Notes under the pieces: model-generated | What the model saw: only the letters and a program-made list of their open reading frames with translations | Told to the model about the DNA's origin: nothing | The model's database searches: none | Program-made: the position numbers and the translations under genes | DNA from: Streptomyces sp. HUAS YS2 | GTDB lineage: Bacteria; Actinomycetota; Actinomycetes; Streptomycetales; Streptomycetaceae | Assembly (NCBI RefSeq): GCF_033343995.1 | Contig: NZ_CP137573.1 | Location: forward strand, 2,389,001 to 2,453,000 | Length of the DNA: 64,000 nucleotides | Direction: 5' to 3' | In this document: in pieces, positions 29,102-39,297 of the stretch | Numbering within the stretch: the first letter of the stretch is position 1 | Layout: every line of letters starts with the position of its first letter

Positions 29102-30694
29102 CTACTCGACCCCGATCAGCAACGCCGGCGCCCCCGGCCCGGCCGGATACACCGTGGTGTCGACGGCCAGATACATGCGCCGCACATGCGATTCCAGGGC
29201 CTCCGCGAGCGCCTCCGGAGCCCCCTCCCCCACGACCAGCGTGACGAGTTCACCACCGGCCGACAGCATCCGGTCCAGGACCGTCCGCGCGGTCTCCGTC
29301 ACGTCCTGGCCGATGACGGCCACATCCCCCTCGATGAGCCCGAGCACGTCCCCGGCCTGGCACACACCCGCCGACGTGAACGACTGCCGTTCGGCGACGG
29401 CGAGTTCGGCGTACCGGGTGGCGCCCGCCGCCGCCGTCATCGCGACGACGTCCTCGTCGAACCGCCGGTCGGGTTCGTGGACGGCGAGCGCCGCGATGCC
29501 CTGGACGGCGGCCCGGGTAGGGATGAGCGCGACCCGGACGCCCTCGGCCCGGGCCTGCTCGGCCGCCGCGGCCGCCGTGTGCCGCAGGTCGGCGTCGTTG
29601 GGCAGCAGTACGACCTCGCGGGCGTGCGCCCGGCGGATCGCCTCGACGAGGTCCCCGCTCGCCGGCGGCTCCCCCGGCTTCGCCAGGACCGTCGTCGCGC
29701 CGGCCTCGGCGCACAGCCCGGCGAGCCCCTCGCCGGGCAGCACGGCGACGACCGCCCGCTGCGCCGGCTCCGCCTCCCCGGCGGCCGCCGCCGCCGCGAA
29801 GTGCGTGATCCGGATCCGGTACGGCCGCCCCGCCTCCACGCCCGCCTCGACGGCCGCCCCCGCGTCGTCGACGTGGACGTGCACGTTCCACAGCCCGTCC
29901 CCGCCGACGACGACGAGCGATTCGCCGAGCGCGTCGAGCCGGGCCCGGAGCGGCTCGACCGCCGCGTCCTCCGCCTCCAGGAGGTAGATCACCTCGAAGG
30001 CCGGCCCGCCCTCCGCCGTGCAGTCCTCATCGACGGCCACGACCGGCCGGTGCGCGGCCGCGAGCGGGGCCGGCGCCTCGCCGGACAGCGCCTCCACGAG
30101 CGCCCCGAGCACCATCACCAGACCGCGCCCACCGGCGTCCACGACGCCCGCGCGTTCGAGCACGGCCAATTGCCCGGGCGTCGCCTCCAAGGCCGTCCGG
30201 GCACCCTCGTACGCCCTCCTGGCCACCGGTACGAGCTCCCCGCCGCCCGAGCACGCGGCGGCCGCGGCCGTGGCCACGCTCAGGATGGTGCCCTCGACGG
30301 GATGGGCCACGGCCTGCCGGGCCGCGTCGGCGGCCGTGGTGAGGGCGCGGGCGAGGTGATCCCCGTCACGCCCGGCGGCCAGCACCGCCGTCATACCCCG
30401 CAGCAGCTGCGACAGGATGGTCCCGGAGTTCCCGCGCGCTCCGAGCAGCGCGCCGTGCGCCATGAGCCGTACCGCCTCGGGGGCATCGGGGGCGGCGCCG
30501 TCGGTGAAGGCCGCGTCCAGCGCGCGGGCCGCGGACTCGACGGTCAGATACAGATTGGTGCCGGTGTCCCCGTCCGCGACGGGGTAGACGTTGATCGCGT
30601 CGATCGCCTCGCGCTCCCGGCCCAGCGCCGCCAGTGACAGGGAGCACCAGCTCCGGACCGCTGCGGCGTCGAGGGTTTGCGCGGTCTGCGGCAC
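29102..30694 (-). CDS. FakA-like DAK2-domain kinase
   Basis: A 530-residue protein of the DAK2/FakA (YloV) family. The N-terminal DAK2 kinase part has NVYPVADGDTGTNLYLTVES, with the metal-binding aspartates, and GALLGARGNSGTILSQLLRG. The middle and C-terminal parts (VEVIYLLEAE-like dimerisation region, NDADLRHTAAAAAEQARAEG) match the family. In firmicutes FakA phosphorylates fatty acids held by FakB; whether this copy has a FakB partner is unknown. The GTG at 30694 is chosen for its strong AGGAGG. The neighbours recG and rpmB match the order in many actinobacteria. Confidence 0.88.
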   Translation of the reverse strand: MPQTAQTLDAAAVRSWCSLSLAALGREREAIDAINVYPVADGDTGTNLYLTVESAARALDAAFTDGAAPDAPEAVRLMAHGALLGARGNSGTILSQLLRGMTAVLAAGRDGDHLARALTTAADAARQAVAHPVEGTILSVATAAAAACSGGGELVPVARRAYEGARTALEATPGQLAVLERAGVVDAGGRGLVMVLGALVEALSGEAPAPLAAAHRPVVAVDEDCTAEGGPAFEVIYLLEAEDAAVEPLRARLDALGESLVVVGGDGLWNVHVHVDDAGAAVEAGVEAGRPYRIRITHFAAAAAAGEAEPAQRAVVAVLPGEGLAGLCAEAGATTVLAKPGEPPASGDLVEAIRRAHAREVVLLPNDADLRHTAAAAAEQARAEGVRVALIPTRAAVQGIAALAVHEPDRRFDEDVVAMTAAAGATRYAELAVAERQSFTSAGVCQAGDVLGLIEGDVAVIGQDVTETARTVLDRMLSAGGELVTLVVGEGAPEALAEALESHVRRMYLAVDTTVYPAGPGAPALLIGVE

Positions 30695-30935
30695 CTGGTG
30701 ATCCTCCTGCTGGACGGCCTTGGGGCGGCGGGCTGTTCCGCAGGGTAGCCCCGGGCGGCACCCGGGCCGGGGGCGGGGCCCGGGGTGGACATGGTAGTTT
30801 CGTTCCACGGGAGCAGCCGTTGTATGCTGCTTCGGTTGCCCGGCAGAAGTCGGGCCATTCCCCGGCAAGCCACTTCAGATCTCTGATTCCGGTGCGCCGG
30901 ATTTCACTGTAAATCTGAAGTCTTTGGAGTGACCC

Positions 30936-31121
30936 GTGGCTGCCAACTGCGACGTCTGCGGCAAGGGGCCGGGCTTCGGCAACAACATTTCGCACTCGCA
31001 CCGCCGTACGTCTCGTCGCTGGAACCCGAACATCCAGCGCGTGCGTGCCGTGGTCGGTCGGACGCCGAAGCGGCTCAACGTCTGCACCTCGTGCATCAAG
31101 GCCGGCAAGGTCTCGCGCTAA
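30936..31121 (+). CDS. rpmB: 50S ribosomal protein L28, zinc-ribbon form
   Basis: 61 residues from GTG 30936 with GGAG upstream ([20 protein letters not shown]). The two CxxC pairs (CDVC and CTSC) make this the zinc-containing paralogue, the type normally expressed when zinc is sufficient. The other streptomycete paralogues lacking these cysteines are under Zur control. Divergent from the FakA-like gene; the 241-base gap contains its promoter. Confidence 0.95.
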   Translation: MAANCDVCGKGPGFGNNISHSHRRTSRRWNPNIQRVRAVVGRTPKRLNVCTSCIKAGKVSR

Positions 31122-31162
31122 CGCCGACGTTTCGTCGTAGCGCAGCCCCTGCGGTTGCCTTG

Positions 31163-31194
31163 AAAGGCCGGTTCACCTAGGTGAACCGGCCTTT
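31163..31194. terminator. Bidirectional terminator between rpmB and thiD
   Basis: A perfect 32-base palindrome centred on CTAG (AAAGGCCGGTTCAC and its complement), with A-run and T-run at its ends, so it can terminate in both directions. It lies 41 bases past the rpmB stop and 72 past the thiD stop. Confidence 0.9.
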
Positions 31195-31266
31195 TGCCGT
31201 GCCCGGACGCGGAAGCCCACGGGACGGGCGGACCCGCCGGCCGCGGACCCACCGGAAGCGGACCCG

Positions 31267-32109
31267 CTAGCCGCGGAACCGCCACCCGTGATCGACCGGC
31301 CCGATCCCGGCCCCCAGCGCGAACCCGTCCGCGATGGCGCCGGTCACGTATGCCTTGGCCTCCCGTACCGCCTCGACCACCGGCAGCCCCTTGGCGAGCC
31401 CGGAGGCGACCGCGGAGGCGAGCGTGCAGCCCGTCCCGTGGGTGTGCCGATTGTCGTAGCGGGGCGCGTACAGCCAGTGCTCCTCGGTGCCGTCGGTGAG
31501 CAGGTCCACGACCTCCGCGAACGCGCCGGGCAGATGTCCGCCCTTGATCAGCGCCCAGCGCGGCCCGTACTCCAGCACCGCCTCGGCGGCCCGCCGCATC
31601 CCGGCCTCGTCCTCCACCACCACCCCCGTGAGCTGCGTCACCTCGTCGAGGTTCGGGGTGGCGACGGTGGCGAGGGGCAGCAGCTTCGTCCGCACCGAGT
31701 CCAGCGCGGAGGCGGCGAGCAGCGGGTCGCCGTGCTTGGAGACGCCGACCGGGTCGACGACCACGGGCACGCCGGGCGTGCCCGTGAGCAGCTCGGCCAC
31801 GGTCTCCACGAGCGCGGCCGAGGCCAGCATGCCGGTCTTGACCGCCTGGACGCCGATGTCGTCGACGACGGCCCGGTACTGGGCCCGTACGGCCTCCTCG
31901 GGCAGTTCCCAGGCCCCCTGGACGCCCAGCGAGTTCTGGGCGGTGATCGCGGTGATCACGCTCATGCCGTGGACGCCCAGGGCGAGCATGGTCTTGAGGT
32001 CGGCCTGGATCCCGGCCCCGCCGCCGGAGTCGGACCCGGCGACGGTGAGCACGAGCGGGGGCCGGGAGGGCTGGGCGGCCTGGGCGGGCTGGGAGGGCAG
32101 GGCGTTCAC
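31267..32109 (-). CDS. thiD: Hydroxymethylpyrimidine/phosphomethylpyrimidine kinase ThiD
   Basis: Phosphorylates the pyrimidine half of thiamine twice. 280 residues from GTG 32109, overlapping the thiL stop as GTGA. The ribokinase-type fold is seen in [20 protein letters not shown] at the front and in [20 protein letters not shown], which holds the catalytic Asp-equivalent region and the anion hole GTGC. Forms a two-gene unit with thiL. No TPP riboswitch was recognised upstream of thiL. Confidence 0.95.
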   Translation of the reverse strand: MNALPSQPAQAAQPSRPPLVLTVAGSDSGGGAGIQADLKTMLALGVHGMSVITAITAQNSLGVQGAWELPEEAVRAQYRAVVDDIGVQAVKTGMLASAALVETVAELLTGTPGVPVVVDPVGVSKHGDPLLAASALDSVRTKLLPLATVATPNLDEVTQLTGVVVEDEAGMRRAAEAVLEYGPRWALIKGGHLPGAFAEVVDLLTDGTEEHWLYAPRYDNRHTHGTGCTLASAVASGLAKGLPVVEAVREAKAYVTGAIADGFALGAGIGPVDHGWRFRG

Positions 32110-33068
32110 TCCGTCTCCCCGAAGTGGTCCCAGCCGCCCTTCGCGTGCCAGGGCGCCCCGTCCACCGTCACCTGCGGCAGCGCGGACGGGTTCAGCACCT
32201 CACCGATCACCTTCCACCGCGCCGGCAGCTTCACGTCCGGCGGGAAGGTGGCCACCATGGCGTGGTCCTCGCCGCCGGTGAGCACCCACTGCAGCGGGTC
32301 GACACCCACCGCCTGCCCGATGTCGTTCATCTGCGTGGGGATGTCGATCAGTCCGGCCCGGAGATCGATCCGGACCTTGCTGGCCTCGGCGATGTGCCCG
32401 AGATCGGCGATGAGCCCGTCGCTGACGTCGCACATGGCGGTCGCGCCGAGCCCGGCGGCGGCGGGGCCGGCGTGGTACGGGGGTTCGGGCCGACGGTGGG
32501 CCTCGACGAAGGCCCTCGGCGACCGGAAGCCCCGCGAGAGCACCGCGTACCCCGCGGCGGACCAGCCGAGCCAGCCGGTGTACGCGACGACGTCGCCGGG
32601 CTGCGCGCCGCCGCGCGTGACGGGCTCGTGGTTGCGCAGGTCGCCGAGCGCGGTGATCGACACGGTGATCGTGTCGCCCCGTACGACGTCGCCGCCCACC
32701 ACCGCCGCGCCCGCGACCTGGCATTCGTCCCGCAGCCCGTCCATCAGCTCGACCGGCCAGGTCACCGGCAGTTCGGCCGGGACGACGAGCCCGAGCAGCA
32801 GCGCCGTCGGCACGGCGCCCATCGCGGCGATGTCGGCGAGGTTCTGCGCCGCGGCCTTGCGGCCCACGTCGTACGCCGTCGACCAGTCGCGGCGGAAGTG
32901 ACGTCCTTCGAGCAGGATGTCCGTGCTGGCCACCACGCGCCGGTCGGGTGCGGAGACGACCGCGGCGTCGTCGCCGGGTCCGATCCGTACCGCCGGGGTG
33001 GCGGTGAGCCGGGAGGTGAGCTCCTTGATGAGCCCGAACTCCCCCAACTCGCCGACTGTGCCCTTCAC
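32106..33068 (-). CDS. thiL: Thiamine-monophosphate kinase ThiL
   Basis: Last step to thiamine diphosphate. 320 residues from GTG 33068 with GAGGTGAG upstream. Motifs: [70 protein letters not shown] and [19 protein letters not shown], which together hold the metal-binding aspartates. The stop overlaps the thiD start by four bases. Confidence 0.95.
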   Translation of the reverse strand: MKGTVGELGEFGLIKELTSRLTATPAVRIGPGDDAAVVSAPDRRVVASTDILLEGRHFRRDWSTAYDVGRKAAAQNLADIAAMGAVPTALLLGLVVPAELPVTWPVELMDGLRDECQVAGAAVVGGDVVRGDTITVSITALGDLRNHEPVTRGGAQPGDVVAYTGWLGWSAAGYAVLSRGFRSPRAFVEAHRRPEPPYHAGPAAAGLGATAMCDVSDGLIADLGHIAEASKVRIDLRAGLIDIPTQMNDIGQAVGVDPLQWVLTGGEDHAMVATFPPDVKLPARWKVIGEVLNPSALPQVTVDGAPWHAKGGWDHFGETE

Positions 33069-33346
33069 CGCGTCTCACCTCGTGTCGTTGTGCCCGTGTC
33101 GGTGCGTGTGCCCGGGTCCGTGCGGGAGCCAGGGTCCGTGCCCGCCCGGCCCGCGCTGCGGTCGCGAGCCGTCACTGCCGTGGGTACCGTCAAGTAGACC
33201 GTCAACTTCTGTCCCGCGTACGCCACACCGCGGGCCCCTCCCGGCGCGCGGGTCTCCCCGCAGTGCTCGGCGACGCGGTACCGTGGCGAACCTTTGCATC
33301 GGGTTCTGCTCCCCGCAACGATCCTCGTGGCCGCCCTGGAGGTTCC

Positions 33347-33580
33347 GTGGTACAGGCGTACATCCTCATCCAGACCGAGGTGGGCAAGGCGTCGCTCGTC
33401 GCCGCAGCCATCTCCGAGATCCCGGGGGTGATCCAGGCCGAGGACGTGACGGGGCCGTACGACGTGATCGTCCGTGCCCAGGCGGACACGGTCGACGAAC
33501 TCGGCCGGATGGTGGTGGCCAAGGTCCAGCAGGTGGAGGGGATCACCCGTACCCTGACCTGTCCGATCGTGCATCTGTAG
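33347..33580 (+). CDS. Stand-alone Lrp/AsnC ligand-binding (RAM) domain protein
   Basis: A 77-residue protein from GTG 33347 with GGAGG upstream. It consists only of the alpha-beta sandwich that binds amino acids in Lrp/AsnC regulators (VQAYILIQTEVGKASLVAAA, GPYDVIVRAQADTVDELGRM); there is no helix-turn-helix. Such stand-alone sensors can mix with full-length Lrp proteins or act as small-molecule sensors. Immediately upstream of the DUF3515-type gene, whose role does not explain it. Confidence 0.9.
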   Translation: MVQAYILIQTEVGKASLVAAAISEIPGVIQAEDVTGPYDVIVRAQADTVDELGRMVVAKVQQVEGITRTLTCPIVHL

Positions 33581-33603
33581 CCCCCGTCTACCCTTGGCCG
33601 GTG

Positions 33604-34074
33604 ATGACTTCCCACCGGCCCTTCGGTCTGCCCGCCGCCGCCCTGCTGCTGCTGGCCGTGGTGGGCTGCTCCTCCACGGACGCGGCCGCGCCGGTCCCGG
33701 TTCCGAGCCCGCCGGCCGAGGAGGCCGCCTTCTGCCGTGCGCTGCACGAGGAGCTTCCGAAGACCCTGTCGGGGTTCGACCGGAACGATCCGGAACCGGA
33801 GTCCGATCTGACCGCCGGGTGGGGGAACGGGGCGATCGTACTGCGCTGCGGGGTCCCCCGGCCCGAAAAGATGAGCGATCCACAGGCGCAGGGCCTGGAG
33901 GTCAACGGCGTGGGCTGGATGCTGGAGGTCCGGGACTCGGACGGACCCCGCTTCACCTCGACGTACCGCAAGGCGTACGTCGAGGTGTCGCTGGACGAGC
34001 GGTTCGCGCACGACACGGGCCCGCTGACGGGTCTGGCGGGCCCGGTCGCCCGGGCGGTCCCGAAGAGCCTCTGA
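33604..34074 (+). CDS. DUF3515-type lipoprotein
   Basis: A 156-residue putative lipoprotein. A hydrophobic signal (RPFGLPAAALLLLAVVGC) ends in the lipobox VVGC at residue 22. The mature domain has FCRALHEELPKTLSGFDR, WGNGAIVLRCGVPRPEKMSD and VEVSLDERFAHDTGPLTGLA, typical of the actinobacterial DUF3515 family of unknown function. Two cysteines (FCRAL and LRCGV) could form a disulphide. GTG 33601 is an equally possible start. It converges on ddl with 39 bases between stops. Confidence 0.82.
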   Translation: MTSHRPFGLPAAALLLLAVVGCSSTDAAAPVPVPSPPAEEAAFCRALHEELPKTLSGFDRNDPEPESDLTAGWGNGAIVLRCGVPRPEKMSDPQAQGLEVNGVGWMLEVRDSDGPRFTSTYRKAYVEVSLDERFAHDTGPLTGLAGPVARAVPKSL

Positions 34075-34113
34075 GGGCTCTCCGGGAGGACCGGCTACGC
34101 GGCGCCGGGAAGG

Positions 34114-35253
<1,140 letters not shown>

Positions 35254-35316
35254 ATCGCGATGAGCGTACCCTGCGCCCCCGCCGCTGCCGAGGACCCTCC
35301 CTGGCGGCTCAGCTGC

Positions 35317-36327
35317 TCAGCGGCGTTCGGACTTCGCGCTGCGGGACATCAGTTCCTTGAGCGCGACGATCGGAGGCTTGCCCTCGTGGACGATCGAGAC
35401 GACCGTCTCGGTGATCGGCATGTCGACGCCGTGGCGGCGGGCCAGATCGAGCACGGACTCGCAGGACTTGACGCCCTCGGCGGTCTGCTTGGTGGCCGCG
35501 ATGGTCTCCTGCAGGGTCATCCCGCGGCCCAGGTTGGTGCCGAAGGTGTTGTTGCGGGAGAGCGGCGAGGAACAGGTGGCCACCAGGTCGCCGAGGCCGG
35601 CGAGGCCGGAGAAGGTGAGCGGGTCCGCGCCCATGGCGAGGCCGAGCCGGGTCGTCTCGGCGAGGCCGCGGGTGATCAGCGTGGCCTTGGAGTTGTCCCC
35701 GAGTCCCATGCCGTTGGCGATGCCGACGGCGAGCCCGATGACGTTCTTGACCGCGCCGCCGAGCTCGCAGCCGACGACGTCGGTGTTGGTGTACGGGCGG
35801 AAGTACGGGGTCATGCAGGCGGCCTGGAACCGTTCGGCGACGGACTCGTCGGCGCAGGCGACGACGGCGGCGGCGGGCTGCCGGGTGGCGATCTCCTTGG
35901 CCAGGTTGGGGCCGGTGAGGACGGCCACGCGCTCGGCGGGGACGTCGGCGACCTCCATGATGACCTCGCTCATGCGCTCGGCGGTGCCGAGTTCGACGCC
36001 CTTCATCAGGGAGACGAGGACGGTTTCCGGGGCGAGCTTGGGAGCCCACTCGGCGAGGTTGCCGCGCAGGGTCTGCGAGGGGACGGCGAGGACGGTGAAG
36101 TCGGCGTCGCGGGCGGCCTCGGCGGGGTCGGTCGTGGCGCGCAGGTTCGCCGGGAGTTCGATGCCGGGCAGGTAGTCCGGGTTGACGCGGGTGGTGTTGA
36201 TCGCGTCGACGAGCTCGGCGCGCCGGCCCCACAGGACCACCTCGCAGCCGGCGTCGGCGAGGACCATGCCGAAGGCCGTGCCCCACGATCCCGTACCGAA
36301 GACAGCCGCCTTGACGGGACGAGTCAC
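35317..36327 (-). CDS. gpsA: Glycerol-3-phosphate dehydrogenase [NAD(P)+] GpsA
   Basis: Reduces dihydroxyacetone phosphate to glycerol 3-phosphate for phospholipid synthesis. The GTG at 36327 overlaps the stop of the acyltransferase gene as GTGA; the 336-residue product begins VTRPVKAAVFGTGSWGTAFG, which holds the dinucleotide-binding GxGxxG. LVSLMKGVELGTAERMSE, GPNLAKEIATRQP, ELGGAVKNVIGLAVGIANG (catalytic lysine) and TFSGLAGLGDLVATCSSPLS complete the family pattern. Confidence 0.96.
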   Translation of the reverse strand: MTRPVKAAVFGTGSWGTAFGMVLADAGCEVVLWGRRAELVDAINTTRVNPDYLPGIELPANLRATTDPAEAARDADFTVLAVPSQTLRGNLAEWAPKLAPETVLVSLMKGVELGTAERMSEVIMEVADVPAERVAVLTGPNLAKEIATRQPAAAVVACADESVAERFQAACMTPYFRPYTNTDVVGCELGGAVKNVIGLAVGIANGMGLGDNSKATLITRGLAETTRLGLAMGADPLTFSGLAGLGDLVATCSSPLSRNNTFGTNLGRGMTLQETIAATKQTAEGVKSCESVLDLARRHGVDMPITETVVSIVHEGKPPIVALKELMSRSAKSERR

Positions 36328-37076
36328 TTGCTTCCCTCTCCTGCGGCCCTGCGCCGCTGTTCCATCCGGGCCTGGCGGTGGTCGTACAGCTCCGCGGGCG
36401 CCTTCTCGCCGCGGACGTCCTCCAGGAGCGCGGTGATCGAGGCCATGATGACCTCGGTCGCCTCGCGGAGGACCTCGGGCGTCGGCTCCAGGTCGTAGAA
36501 CCGGGAGAGGTCGACGGGCGGTCCGGCCTGCACGATCAGCGTCTTGCGGGGGAACAGGTTGAACTTGTTCTCCTTGGCGTACGGCGGCATCGCGAGGTTG
36601 GCGCCCCACTGGGCGACCGGGATCACGGGGGCCTTGGTGATCAGCGCGACGCGGGCGGCGCCGGTCTTGCCGGCCATCGGCCACATGTCGGGGTCGCGGG
36701 TGAGGGTGCCCTCGGGGTAGAAGGCGACGCACTCGCCGCGTTCGACGGCGTCGACGGCGGCGCGGAAGGCGTCCAGCGCGTTGGTGGTCTCGCGGTAGAC
36801 GGGGATCTGGCCGGTGTTGCGCAGCATCATGCCGACGAACGAGCCCTTGAAGACGCCCGCCTTGGCGAGGAAACGAGGCACCCGGCCGGTGTTGTACTGA
36901 TAGTGCGCGTAGGAGAGCGGGTCCAGGTACGAGTTGTGGTTCACCGCGGTGATGAAGCCGCCGTCCGTCGGCATGTGTTCCGTTCCGCGCCAGTCCCGGT
37001 TGAACAGAAGCACCAGCGGCGGTTTCACGATGACCGCCGCCAGGCGGTACCAGAAGCCGATTCTGCGGCGGGACAC
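36324..37076 (-). CDS. 1-acyl-sn-glycerol-3-phosphate acyltransferase (PlsC family)
   Basis: Membrane-associated acyltransferase, probably second acylation in phosphatidic acid synthesis. The GTG at 37076, seven bases after AGGAAGG, gives 250 residues. The catalytic HX4D is in ITAVNHNSYLDPLSYAHYQY, and the substrate-binding FYPEGT is in ECVAFYPEGTLTRDPDMWPM. A hydrophobic helix precedes the catalytic motif (WYRLAAVIVKPPLVLLF). Coupled to gpsA by a four-base overlap, so the glycerophosphate supply and its acylation are in one operon. Confidence 0.9.
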   Translation of the reverse strand: MSRRRIGFWYRLAAVIVKPPLVLLFNRDWRGTEHMPTDGGFITAVNHNSYLDPLSYAHYQYNTGRVPRFLAKAGVFKGSFVGMMLRNTGQIPVYRETTNALDAFRAAVDAVERGECVAFYPEGTLTRDPDMWPMAGKTGAARVALITKAPVIPVAQWGANLAMPPYAKENKFNLFPRKTLIVQAGPPVDLSRFYDLEPTPEVLREATEVIMASITALLEDVRGEKAPAELYDHRQARMEQRRRAAGEGSK

Positions 37077-37213
37077 TCGGACACCTTCCTGTGGGACTGG
37101 CTTGCAGGGGGTCAAGTGTCGCCCCATGCTCCTGGTCTGTCGAGAACACCGTACGCCCCGCCTCCGGGCCCGGCCCTCCGGGTCGCCGGGGCGCCGCGCC
37201 ACAATGGGCCGCG

Positions 37214-37861
37214 ATGAACACCGATCCGGACGGCGGCTGGTCCCTGGTCGTGCCCCTGAAGCCCCTTGCGCTGGCGAAGAGCAGGCTCGCCGCGGCCGCC
37301 GGCGAGCGGCTGCGGCCCCGGCTGGCGCTGGCGTTCGCGCAGGACACGGTGGCGGCGGCGCTGACCTGCCCGCGGGTGCGGGATGTGGTGCTCGTCACGG
37401 ACGACCCGGTGGCCTCGGTGGCACTGGCCGCGCTCGGTGCGCGGATCGTGCCGGACTCCCCCGGTGCCGGGCTCAACGCGGCGCTGGCGCACGGGGCGCG
37501 CGTGGTGCGGAGGGGGCGGCCGGCGGCCCGGGTGGCGACCCTGAACGCGGACCTCCCGGCGCTGCGGCCGGCCGAGCTGGACCGGGTCCTCGCGGCGGCC
37601 GAACAATTTCCGCGGGCATTTCTCGCGGACGCCGCCGATATCGGTACGACTTTCCTTTCGGCCGATTCCGGGTTCGAATTGCGCCCCGCTTTCGGGGGTG
37701 CTTCGCGCCGCCGGCATTTGTCGTCGGGGGCGGCGGAAATCCGGCTCGTGGGGGTCGATTCGGTCCGCCGGGACGTGGACACCGGGGACGATCTGGCGGC
37801 GGCGCTGGCCCTGGGGGTCGGCCCGCGGACGGCCGCCCGCTGGGCGACGGCGAACGGCTAG
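37214..37861 (+). CDS. cofC: 2-phospho-L-lactate (phosphoenolpyruvate) guanylyltransferase CofC/FbiD
   Basis: Makes the guanylylated three-carbon unit for coenzyme F420. 215 residues from ATG 37214. The nucleotidyltransferase fold is visible in SLVVPLKPLALAKSRLAAAA (GTP-binding lysines), VVLVTDDPVASVALAALGAR, LNADLPALRPAELDRVLAAA and DIGTTFLSADSGFELRPAFG. F420 is made by all streptomycetes I know of, and the LLM oxidoreductase at 11.8-12.8 kb could be one user, though nothing in the sequence proves it. Confidence 0.93.
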   Translation: MNTDPDGGWSLVVPLKPLALAKSRLAAAAGERLRPRLALAFAQDTVAAALTCPRVRDVVLVTDDPVASVALAALGARIVPDSPGAGLNAALAHGARVVRRGRPAARVATLNADLPALRPAELDRVLAAAEQFPRAFLADAADIGTTFLSADSGFELRPAFGGASRRRHLSSGAAEIRLVGVDSVRRDVDTGDDLAAALALGVGPRTAARWATANG

Positions 37862-37871
37862 GCTGCGTTTC

Positions 37872-38075
37872 ATGCAGGCGACCGCGTACACGTACGACTC
37901 CGAGCACCACAACGGCAGTGTGCTGCTCGACGACGGCACCCCGGTGGAGTTCGACGCCGCGGCCTTCGAGGCGGGCGGCCTGCGGCTGCTGCGCCCGGGG
38001 CAGCGGGTCCGGATCGAGACCGAGGGCGAGGGTGCAGGACTGCGCATCACGCTGGTGACGCTGCAGACGTTCTGA
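37872..38075 (+). CDS. Small cold-shock-like beta-barrel protein
   Basis: 67 residues from ATG 37872 (MQATAYTYDSEHHNGSVLLD). The pattern of short hydrophobic strands, with NGSVLLDDGTPVEFDAAAF and QRVRIETEGEGAGLRITLVT, resembles the five-stranded OB barrel of cold-shock proteins, but the aromatic RNA-binding motifs (KGFGFI, VFVH) are absent. Function unknown. It follows cofC by 10 bases and is probably co-transcribed. Confidence 0.8.
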   Translation: MQATAYTYDSEHHNGSVLLDDGTPVEFDAAAFEAGGLRLLRPGQRVRIETEGEGAGLRITLVTLQTF

Positions 38076-38106
38076 GTAACGGCGCCGACCTGGGCGGACG
38101 CGCCGC

Positions 38107-38136
38107 GGGCCGGGCTCCCGAGAGGGAGCCCGGCCC
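38107..38136. terminator. Bidirectional terminator between the cold-shock-like gene and hupS
   Basis: A perfect 13-bp stem GGGCCGGGCTCCC with its complement around a GAGA tetraloop, between convergent genes, 32 bases from each stop. Confidence 0.85.
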
Positions 38137-38168
38137 GGCGCGTGAGTGACCCTGTGCCGCTGTGCCGC

Positions 38169-38822
38169 TTACTTCCTGGCCGCGGTCTTCTTCGCGGCGG
38201 TCTTGCGCGCCGTCGTCTTCTTGGCGGGTGCCTTCTTCGCCACGACCTTCTTCGCCGGGGCGGTCTTCTTGGCCGTGGTCTTCTTGGCCGCGGCGGTGGT
38301 CTTCTTCGCCGGGGCGGCCTTCTTGGCCGTGGTCTTCTTGGCGGCCGCGGTGGTCTTCGCGGTGGCCTTCTTGGCGGCGGTGGTCTTCTTCACCGCGGCC
38401 TTCTTGGCGACCGTCTTCTTCGCGGCGGCCTTCTTGGCGGCGGTGGTCTTCTTGGCCGCGGCCTTCTTCACGGTGGCGGAAGCGCCGCCGGTCAGGCTGC
38501 CCTTGGGGGCCTTCTTGACGGAGACCTCGCCGCCCTTGGGGAGCTTCTTCGAGCCGCTGACCAGGTCCTTGAAGCCCTGGCCCGCGCGGAAGCGGGGAAC
38601 CGAGGTCTTCTTGACCCGGACGCGCTCACCCGTCTGCGGGTTGCGGGCGTAGCGGGCCGGACGGTCGACCTTCTCGAACGAGCCGAAGCCGGTGACCGAG
38701 ACCCGGTCTCCGGCGACCACGGCACGCACGATGGCGTCGAGCACGTGGTCGACGGCATCGGCGGCCTGCTGGCGACCGCCCATCTTGTCGGCAATCGCTT
38801 CTACGAGCTGCGCCTTGTTCAC
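38169..38822 (-). CDS. hupS: Nucleoid protein HupS (HU with lysine-rich tail)
   Basis: Sporulation-linked HU-family protein of actinobacteria. Residues 1-95 are a normal HU domain (MNKAQLVEAIADKMGGRQQA, GDRVSVTGFGSFEKVDRPAR, RNPQTGERVRVKKTSVPRFR). The remaining 120 residues are a tail of Lys/Ala/Thr repeats (AAKKTTAAKKAAAKKT pattern), like histone H1 and typical of HupS. 217 residues. The 100 bases upstream are noticeably AT-rich for this genome (TATATACC, AATCAAACACGAAACG), fitting a regulated promoter. Confidence 0.96.
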   Translation of the reverse strand: MNKAQLVEAIADKMGGRQQAADAVDHVLDAIVRAVVAGDRVSVTGFGSFEKVDRPARYARNPQTGERVRVKKTSVPRFRAGQGFKDLVSGSKKLPKGGEVSVKKAPKGSLTGGASATVKKAAAKKTTAAKKAAAKKTVAKKAAVKKTTAAKKATAKTTAAAKKTTAKKAAPAKKTTAAAKKTTAKKTAPAKKVVAKKAPAKKTTARKTAAKKTAARK

Positions 38823-38965
38823 GTCTTCCCCTTCGGAGACATTGCCAGAACGAAAGTGTTCAAGCTTTTTCGCACGTTAGGCATGTATATACCGCAAATC
38901 AAACACGAAACGGTCTAATCACCCTAGTGCCGCAACGCTGTGCAGGTGTTGCGGAGTTCCGGTGG

Positions 38966-39193
38966 TCAGTCGCCTTCAGGGAATCGGCCCTCGTCGAGGT
39001 CCTTCATCAACCGGTCCAGACGCGCTGCCGCGTCCGTGAGATCGTGCTTCGCCGCGGCCGTGACGACCAACAGCTTCCGGGACAGCGCCATCCTTACGCC
39101 CTCCGGGACTTGCAGTTCGCGCACTTTCGTGTGCGCTTCCTTCAATCGGGCGGCGACTGCCTCGTAGAGCTCGAGTTGGCTGTCACCTTCCAT
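38966..39193 (-). CDS. Conserved small helical protein, unknown
   Basis: 75 residues from ATG 39193 (MEGDSQLELYEAVAARLKEA); a longer reading from 39244 has no support. It is nearly all helical and charged, with alternating acidic and basic heptads (HTKVRELQVPEGVRMALSRK, HDLTDAAARLDRLMKDLDEG), so it may form a helical hairpin. No membrane segment or metal site. It lies between hupS and leuD and I know of no function. Confidence 0.75.
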   Translation of the reverse strand: MEGDSQLELYEAVAARLKEAHTKVRELQVPEGVRMALSRKLLVVTAAAKHDLTDAAARLDRLMKDLDEGRFPEGD

Positions 39194-39248
39194 GCACCGA
39201 TTGTGCCATCTAGGGCGAGTTGTCGCCCGACGGGGGCTCAACATAGCG

Positions 39249-39280
39249 CTGCGCCCCCCACCGGGAGGTGGGGGGCGCAG
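39249..39280 (-). terminator. Terminator after leuD
   Basis: A perfect 14-bp stem (CTGCGCCCCCCACC and complement) with a four-base loop, 17 bases past the leuD stop. No U-run follows. Confidence 0.75.
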
Positions 39281-39297
39281 TCGTGGAAAAGCGCTGC

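Noticed and set aside
38169-38480. Short repetitive sequence that could look like a repeat array
   Set aside because: It is the in-frame Lys/Ala/Thr tail of HupS; the repeats are irregular and coding, with no spacers.
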